A stretch of DNA of 64,000 nucleotides. It comes from Actinomycetes bacterium (GTDB taxonomy: Bacteria; Actinomycetota; Acidimicrobiia; Acidimicrobiales; Ilumatobacteraceae). Of the stretch, positions 58,951 through 64,000 are shown piece by piece. The first letter of the stretch is position 1. Each line of letters starts with the position of its first letter. Under the pieces are notes generated by a model that saw nothing but the letters and a program-made list of their open reading frames with translations, was not told where the DNA came from and searched no databases. A program made the translations under genes and the position numbers. Location: assembly GCA_025358125.1 (NCBI GenBank), contig JANYKS010000049.1, positions 1-64,000 on the forward strand. Reading direction: 5' to 3'.

Positions 58951-61062
58951 TCACGGCGTCAGAACCCAACCCGATGCTGACGCTTTTCCGAGGCCGTCGT
59001 CGGAAGCGAGCCCGCCCCACACGAGGATGGATTCGCCGGTCCATGCAGCGGCGGCGAATGTGACGGGTTCGGGGATGTCGGCGTAGCGCGTGATCACGCG
59101 CGTGAACGGAGCGATCGTCGACACGCCGGCGTACGAGGTTCGTGGCGGGCTGGTCGCCAGCCTCGGGCTGAGAAACGCCAAGCCCCCGAGTTCGATCACG
59201 TCGATGCCGGTCCAGAGGTACTGGGCCTGTGATCGCCCTGCTCCTGGGAGCATCCTGCCGACGGACCACGTTTCCGTCGCAGCATCCCAGAGCGCTACCT
59301 GGCGGTTGCCGAGATCGGCAAACGAGCCACCTGCGACGACGGCGTGGGTTCCGGTCCACAACAGTGCCGCGTCCTCGAACCCGTAGCCCAGGGGAACCGG
59401 CGGGAGGTCTCGCCAATCGCCCGTCACAGGATCAAGGGCGGCGGCGAGCAATTGCGTTCGTCGTCCGGTGGCGTTCGTCTCGGATGAGATGACGATCACT
59501 TCGGTCCCCGTCCACACTGCGGCCGGCCAGAACAAGCCCGGGAGCGGCCCGCCAGGTAGGTCGCGCCATTCGCCTGTTGTCGGATTGAATGCCGCCGCGA
59601 ATGTCTCCGAGCGGCGATACGGATGACCCCACAGCACGAGTTGCGTTCCGGTCCACACCGACGTGACACCGATGGTGTCGGACGACCGGTCAGGCGCCGG
59701 GTACGACGTCCACGTGTCGCTCGTAGGTTCGTAAGCCAGCATTTTCGCCGTTGGTGCATCGTTCGGGTCGGCGGGGGCGAGGATGCCTCGTACGAGCATC
59801 ACCCGGCCCGTCCAGATCGCATCATCGGCCAACGCATCCACCGGCGCCGCGGCGATCGGTCGCCACCGGTCGGTCACCGGATCGTAAGCGGCGGCATCGG
59901 CGAAGTTGGTGACCTTGATCCGAACGCCGTCGCTGTTCGACGCTTGCGCCTCGTCGCCGAGGCCGGCTACGTCGTCACGTGTTCCGCCGGCGATGATGAT
60001 TTCAGTGCCGGTCCACACCGATGCGGCGCCCATTCGGCCCGCCAACGGCGATGGTGACATCGGCTGCCATGCCGCAACCGGTGGGGTAGTGGCAGCGGGC
60101 CCACCCGTACGGCGCAGCGCGCCGACCACCTCGTCGAGCCGTCCGGCCGGTATCCCCGACAGCGCAAACCACGCCGAGCCGTCCCGCCACACCGCGCGGG
60201 TGCCGTCAACGACAACCCCCGGGGTGCTGTCGATCTCGTACGCCCGCGCCGACTGCCACTGGCCGGCGCCGCCCAGCAGTGCCGACGAAGCAGGAGCCGC
60301 CTGCGACCGGGTCAGCTCGAGCGCGACACCGTCGAGAACGATCTCTTGGCGAGTGACACCGGCGCCGCCACCGTCGTCGTTCATCATCAACGTCAGCCCG
60401 GGATACTGGTAGAAGTATCCGGCCGAGGCGGCAGGCTCGGCGACGGTGAGTCCGATGCGCACCAACTCGCTCGCGTCGAGACCGAACGAAGAGAACTCGT
60501 AGACCGCGCCGTCAGCTCGAACCCAGCGGAATTCGTTGCCGCGCCGGCCGGGTCCATCCGTTTCGGCAACGTCGGCCGCGTCCGCCAGAAGGTACGCAGT
60601 GCCACCGGGGGGCTGAACATCGGTCCGTTCGGTTCCAGCGAGGGTCGTGAAGCCGGGATCTCCCGCGAACAGATGCAGCACGACGACCCGCGAGAACGAA
60701 TCATCCTCGCTGACCCATATTCGAGTCGACGAACCCGGTAACGGATCCGCTTGCACAATAGTCATCTCCTTCGCAACGACCCCGGGAAGGTCGAGCCAGT
60801 ACCACGAGTCACCGGCATGGCCAGGCGCCGCGCCACCGCTGTCGGCCCGGACCGTGCCTGGCGATGCGGCTGGGGCCGTCGACTCGGTGGCGACCTCGCT
60901 CGTCGCCCTCACGACGGCAGATAACGAGGTCGAGGGCGGCGCAACGACGCGACCGCCGTTGTCATCGCGCAACGCCCACAGGGTCACGCCCGCGATCATC
61001 ACCAACATTGCGACCAACACCATCGCGATCCGGCGCGCCGACGGTCGTGCTGCGATACCCAC
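58951..61062 (-). CDS. Membrane-anchored protein with kelch-like propeller
   Basis: A 703-residue protein with an N-terminal membrane helix (IAMVLVAMLVMIAGVTLWAL) and a Thr/Ala/Pro linker to about residue 75. An N-terminal beta domain follows to about 325, then six to seven kelch-like blades with the recurring phrase VWTGTEIIIAGG / VWTGTQLVLWG / LWTGTHAVVAGG spaced about 50 residues and D/Y-P-x-T-D/G-x-W turns. It is probably an extracellular propeller. It converges on the 57720 gene. The start is GTG; no clear ribosome site. Function unknown. Confidence 0.8.
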   Translation of the reverse strand: MGIAARPSARRIAMVLVAMLVMIAGVTLWALRDDNGGRVVAPPSTSLSAVVRATSEVATESTAPAASPGTVRADSGGAAPGHAGDSWYWLDLPGVVAKEMTIVQADPLPGSSTRIWVSEDDSFSRVVVLHLFAGDPGFTTLAGTERTDVQPPGGTAYLLADAADVAETDGPGRRGNEFRWVRADGAVYEFSSFGLDASELVRIGLTVAEPAASAGYFYQYPGLTLMMNDDGGGAGVTRQEIVLDGVALELTRSQAAPASSALLGGAGQWQSARAYEIDSTPGVVVDGTRAVWRDGSAWFALSGIPAGRLDEVVGALRRTGGPAATTPPVAAWQPMSPSPLAGRMGAASVWTGTEIIIAGGTRDDVAGLGDEAQASNSDGVRIKVTNFADAAAYDPVTDRWRPIAAAPVDALADDAIWTGRVMLVRGILAPADPNDAPTAKMLAYEPTSDTWTSYPAPDRSSDTIGVTSVWTGTQLVLWGHPYRRSETFAAAFNPTTGEWRDLPGGPLPGLFWPAAVWTGTEVIVISSETNATGRRTQLLAAALDPVTGDWRDLPPVPLGYGFEDAALLWTGTHAVVAGGSFADLGNRQVALWDAATETWSVGRMLPGAGRSQAQYLWTGIDVIELGGLAFLSPRLATSPPRTSYAGVSTIAPFTRVITRYADIPEPVTFAAAAWTGESILVWGGLASDDGLGKASASGWVLTP

Positions 61063-61458
61063 CTACACATGCTCGCACACCTGCTTGAAGGCCGGGTCTC
61101 GCAGCCTTCGCGTCTGGGTTGTGAAACGAGTTGGTTGACGTTGCCCCGCAGATAGCAGTGATCAACGACGACGTGACCGAAGGACACGCTGCGGCGTTCG
61201 GGCGGCCGTGACGACTTTGCCACCGCCCAATTTCAGTCCGCGACGGCTTGACCGGTGTTGAGAGCCGTCAGCTCGGACTGCGGCACGGCGCCGATGCGCG
61301 CGGTGTGTGCTGATTTCGATGTTGCTTGAGGTTGAAGGTCCTCAATAGGCCGAATGACCTATTGGCGCGGATTCGTTTTCCACTTTCAGATGGCTGGAGC
61401 ACTCAGGGATGCGATGTCGAGCGATACACAGCCCTGGCGGGATGACGGGAGAGGTTCT
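61063..61458. other. Intergenic region with two adjoining hairpins
   Basis: No gene seen. TTGAGG/CCTCAA (61326-61331, 61340-61345) and CAATAGG/CCTATTG (61343-61349, 61358-61364) are two inverted repeats with 8-base loops that share three bases. They lie about 95 bases upstream of the CpaB-like gene and could be an operator pair or an alternative RNA structure. Confidence 0.45.
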
Positions 61459-62145
61459 ATGGCGGAGCGGATTGCGGTCGCACCCATTCGGCGCGCACGA
61501 TTGCAGCCGGGCACGGCCGGGTCGTCGGTGCCAGGCGTCGCGAACCGGGGGCCGACGCCGTTGGTGAAGAAACGGTCCTTCCGGGTGCCTGAGGTCGTGC
61601 TCGGCGTGTTGCTCGTGGCGGGGTGTGCGCTGGCCGCGGTGTTGTGGCAGCGGAGTACCAACGCAACGACCACGGTCGTCGTCGCCGCTCGTACGATCGG
61701 TCGCGGCTCGGTCATCGTCGCCGACGACCTCCGCGGTGCGCAGGTCGGTGGGGAGACGTCCGCCATGATCGGTGGCGAGAGCGCCCATGCCCTGCTCGGA
61801 CGGATCGCAGTCGTCGACATCGCTGCCGCCGTGCCGTTGACCCCCACCCTGCTCACCGATGAGCGCCCGCTCGGGGCCGACGAGGCGCTGACGAGCATGG
61901 CGCTTTCTCCCGGCCAGCTCCCGCCGGATCTGGCGCCAAACGATCATGTTCGCATCGTCGTCACGAGCCAACCCGACGCATCAGGGGTTGCGGCGACGGC
62001 GATGCTCGACGAGGGGGCAGTCGTGTGGTCGGTGGTGGAGAGCCAGGACCGTGTCTCCACGATCGTCACGTTGCGCGGACCGATTTCGCTCACGACGCTC
62101 GTCGCGTCTGCGGCGCAGGTGCAGCTCGCGAGGGTGGTGGGGTGA
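61459..62145 (+). CDS. SAF-domain, CpaB/RcpC-like pilus protein
   Basis: A 228-residue protein: cytoplasmic basic N-terminus to residue 40, one transmembrane helix (VVLGVLLVAGCALAAVLW) and a SAF domain with VVVAARTIGRGSVIVADDL and VVDIAAAVPLTPTLLT. CpaB/RcpC-type proteins act in the pilus secretion channel. A GGGAGAGG ribosome site precedes the ATG. It is followed by a CpaE-like and a CpaF-like ATPase gene, forming a second partial pilus locus. Confidence 0.8.
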   Translation: MAERIAVAPIRRARLQPGTAGSSVPGVANRGPTPLVKKRSFRVPEVVLGVLLVAGCALAAVLWQRSTNATTTVVVAARTIGRGSVIVADDLRGAQVGGETSAMIGGESAHALLGRIAVVDIAAAVPLTPTLLTDERPLGADEALTSMALSPGQLPPDLAPNDHVRIVVTSQPDASGVAATAMLDEGAVVWSVVESQDRVSTIVTLRGPISLTTLVASAAQVQLARVVG

Positions 62146-62146
62146 C

Positions 62147-62857
62147 ATGACCGTCATCGCCGTCGGCAGCGTGCACGGTTCGCCCGGCGTCACGTCGCTC
62201 GCGCTCGATCTCGCCCGACTGTGCGGCGGCGAGTCGCTCCTGATCGAGGCCGATCCCGACGGTGGCTGCCTGGCGGCTCGCCTCGATCTGGCTGTTCGGC
62301 CGGGACTGACCGAACTCGCCGGGGCGGCGCGGGTCGGCATCGCCGCCGATGACATTTGGAAATTCGCCCAACCGACGAACATCGCAGTCTCAGTCATCGT
62401 CGCCCACCCGGCGGCTGAGCAGGTCCAGGCCGCGCTGCGTGCCGCCGTGAATCACGTCGGCGTTGCGTTACGGGCCCTCGATCAGCACGTGATCATCGAC
62501 GTCGGAAGGTTGCGGCCTGGTTCGCCGGCGATCGGGCTCGCGGCGATCGCCGATCTCACGATCGTTCTGTCCGTGAACGGGATCGAGGCAGTGGTGTCGA
62601 TCGCCCACCGCACGCAGCTGCTGGGTGGCGTTTCCAGCCCGCTGGTGGTGCTGAACAACCCGAAGCCCTATACGACTGCGGAGGTGGAACAGGCGAGCGG
62701 CCAGCGAGTGTGGGGCGTCGTGGCGTCGGACCAGGGACGCCGCGGTGCTCGTCCGCGCACCCAGGCACTGCAGCGGCTGCTCGCCGATTGTTGTCGCGAT
62801 GTCGGCGATGCCCCGACCGTCGAAACCATCGACGGCGAGATCGAAGTGAACGCGTGA
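62147..62857 (+). CDS. CpaE/ParA-like ATPase with reduced P-loop
   Basis: A 236-residue MinD-fold protein. The nucleotide-binding turn is VGSVHGSPGVTSLALDLARL, where the signature lysine of the deviant Walker A motif is His, followed by LIEADPDGGCLAARL and HVIIDVGRL. ATP binding may be weak. It begins one base after the SAF gene's stop codon, and its own stop overlaps the next GTG (GTGA). It probably localises the CpaF-like ATPase. Confidence 0.75.
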   Translation: MTVIAVGSVHGSPGVTSLALDLARLCGGESLLIEADPDGGCLAARLDLAVRPGLTELAGAARVGIAADDIWKFAQPTNIAVSVIVAHPAAEQVQAALRAAVNHVGVALRALDQHVIIDVGRLRPGSPAIGLAAIADLTIVLSVNGIEAVVSIAHRTQLLGGVSSPLVVLNNPKPYTTAEVEQASGQRVWGVVASDQGRRGARPRTQALQRLLADCCRDVGDAPTVETIDGEIEVNA

Positions 62858-64000
62858 GCGCGACCCGGCATGTGTCCGTCGCACGGGTCGCGAAGGCGGT
62901 CGGTGAGGCGCTGGCCGACGAGCGCGTGCGGAGGAGCGTCGCCGGCCGGTTGCCGCTGGCCCTCGACGACGAACGTGAGCTCGCCCGTAGCGTCATCGTC
63001 GGCCACCTCGATGTGCTGGCCGGCGAGCACCTCGCCAACGGGTTCGAACCACTCGACGAGGAGGAAGAGTCCGAGCTGGTCGAGGCCGCATTGGCCAAGG
63101 TGCTCGGCCTCGGGCGAATTCAACCCCTGCTCGATCATCCCGACGTCAACGACATCCACATCCGCGGCTGCGCGTCGACGCACCTGAAGATGACCGACGG
63201 ACGACGCGTCGCGGCGGCACCGGTCGTCGACACCGATGAAGAACTCGTCGAATTGATCCGGATCGCTGCGACGCGGATGGGCCGCAGCGAGCATCGCTTC
63301 GATGCCGCCAACCCTGAACTCAATCTCCAACTGCCCGACGGATCGCGTCTGTTCGCGACGATGGAGGTGTCGTCCAGGCCGAGTGTGATCATCCGCAAGC
63401 ATCGCTTCGAACTCAGCTCGTTGGCCGAGATGGAGGAGCGCGGCCTCGTCGACCAGTCGCTCGCCGAGTTCCTCGCGGCGGCCGTGCGCGCCAAGCGCAA
63501 CATGATCATCGCCGGCGGAACGGGCAGCGGCAAGACCACGATGCTGCGCGCGCTGCTCAACGAGGTGCCGAGCAGCGACCGGATCGTCACGATCGAAGAT
63601 GCGTACGAGCTCGGCCTCGATCGTTTCGAAGAACTGCATCCCGACTACGACATGCTGCAGAGTCGGCCCGCCAACATCGAGGGACGCGGCGCCGTCACCA
63701 TCGCCGATCTGACCCGGATGGCGCTGCGGATGGATCCGGATCGAGTCGTTGTCGGCGAGGTCCGCGGCGGAGAAGCCTTCCCGATGCTCATGGCGATGAG
63801 CCAGGGCAACAACGGATCCATGTGCACGATGCACGCCGATTCGACCAAGACCGTCTTCCCGAAGTTGGCAGCCTACGTCTCGATGGCTGAGACGGGCCTT
63901 CCGGTCGAGACGGTGAACCTGCTGATCGCAACGGCACTTCACCTCGTGATCCACATCGATCACATCGACGGCGTGCGACGAGTTGTGAGCATCCGCGAGG
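62854..64000 (+). CDS. CpaF/TadA-type ATPase, second copy (runs off the window)
   Basis: From GTG 62854 the frame stays open to the end, 382 codons. N-terminal VGEALADERVRRSVAGR, then HPDVNDIHIRGCAS, Walker A IAGGTGSGKTTMLRAL, Asp box IVTIEDAYELGLD, Walker B DPDRVVVGEVRGGEAF and His box GNNGSMCTMHADST. It is a paralogue of tadA at 14520 but of a different subgroup, with a longer N-terminal domain. It overlaps the upstream gene by four bases (GTGA). The T2SSF and pilin genes of this locus should lie to the right. Confidence 0.92.
   Translation, partial: MSATRHVSVARVAKAVGEALADERVRRSVAGRLPLALDDERELARSVIVGHLDVLAGEHLANGFEPLDEEEESELVEAALAKVLGLGRIQPLLDHPDVNDIHIRGCASTHLKMTDGRRVAAAPVVDTDEELVELIRIAATRMGRSEHRFDAANPELNLQLPDGSRLFATMEVSSRPSVIIRKHRFELSSLAEMEERGLVDQSLAEFLAAAVRAKRNMIIAGGTGSGKTTMLRALLNEVPSSDRIVTIEDAYELGLDRFEELHPDYDMLQSRPANIEGRGAVTIADLTRMALRMDPDRVVVGEVRGGEAFPMLMAMSQGNNGSMCTMHADSTKTVFPKLAAYVSMAETGLPVETVNLLIATALHLVIHIDHIDGVRRVVSIRE

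Noticed and set aside
1-64000. CRISPR array, insertion sequences or replication origin
   Set aside because: No regularly spaced repeats, no intact transposase with terminal repeats and no DnaA-box cluster were seen.

Overview
The window looks like chromosomal DNA from a high-GC actinobacterium, most likely class Acidimicrobiia (Ilumatobacter/Microthrix-like). The reasons are strong G/C bias at third codon positions, many GTG and TTG starts, a Tad/Flp pilus locus of actinobacterial type with a DUF4244 pilin, an F420-associated metalloprotease, a SigR/RsrA pair, BTAD-type regulators and DUF2510. About 16 genes carry a TANNNT box 6-10 nt before the start codon, the layout expected of leaderless or nearly leaderless mRNAs. 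This assignment is inference from gene content; no 16S or ribosomal protein gene is present.

Region 1 (1-4664) is a decaying genomic island abutting the 3' end of a selenocysteine tRNA gene (4665-4760, minus). It holds a tyrosine-recombinase remnant next to the tRNA, a HigBA pair whose toxin has an in-frame TAG, a MarR gene and a VOC gene each with a one-base frameshift, a truncated metallo-beta-lactamase-fold gene, and a LuxR-type ATPase fused by deletion to the tail of an SRPBCC gene. Only the antitoxin and one small protein gene look intact.

Region 2 (4943-12791) is a surface/secretion cluster: a 1530-residue secreted repeat and beta-helix protein, three tandem tail-collar (microcystin-dependent-protein-like) proteins, a Tat-exported protein, a GNAT acetyltransferase, a DUF6916-like protein and a 24-residue membrane peptide. 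Region 3 (13879-17720) is a compact tad operon (tadZ, tadA, tadB, tadC, pilin, TadE). A second partial locus (SAF/CpaB-like protein, CpaE-like ATPase, CpaF-like ATPase) closes the window at 61459-64000.

Region 4 (17750-28984) is largely housekeeping: STAS protein, lipoprotein, rsgA, MMPL transporter, topA, DMT transporter, tmk, holB, a flavin-type oxidoreductase, tRNA-Thr(CGT) and a tautomerase. Region 5 (29127-41014) is regulatory: a 999-residue BTAD/NB-ARC regulator, an alpha/beta hydrolase, a TPR protein, then a light-sensing operon of heme oxygenase, bacteriophytochrome kinase and a response regulator with a SpoIIE-type phosphatase output.

Region 6 (41261-64000) begins with a yybP-ykoY manganese riboswitch in front of a GDT1/UPF0016 exporter. 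It continues with a secreted M15 peptidase sharing the repeat family of the 4943 gene, a lipoprotein, MarR, sigR-rsrA, an F420-associated metalloprotease, tilS, a phosphatase-like protein lacking its catalytic cysteine, a scramblase-like protein, an epimerase/acyltransferase-like pair, hydrolase and FAD oxidoreductase genes, overlapping hemB-hemL, two membrane-anchored surface proteins (one with kelch-like repeats) and the second pilus locus.
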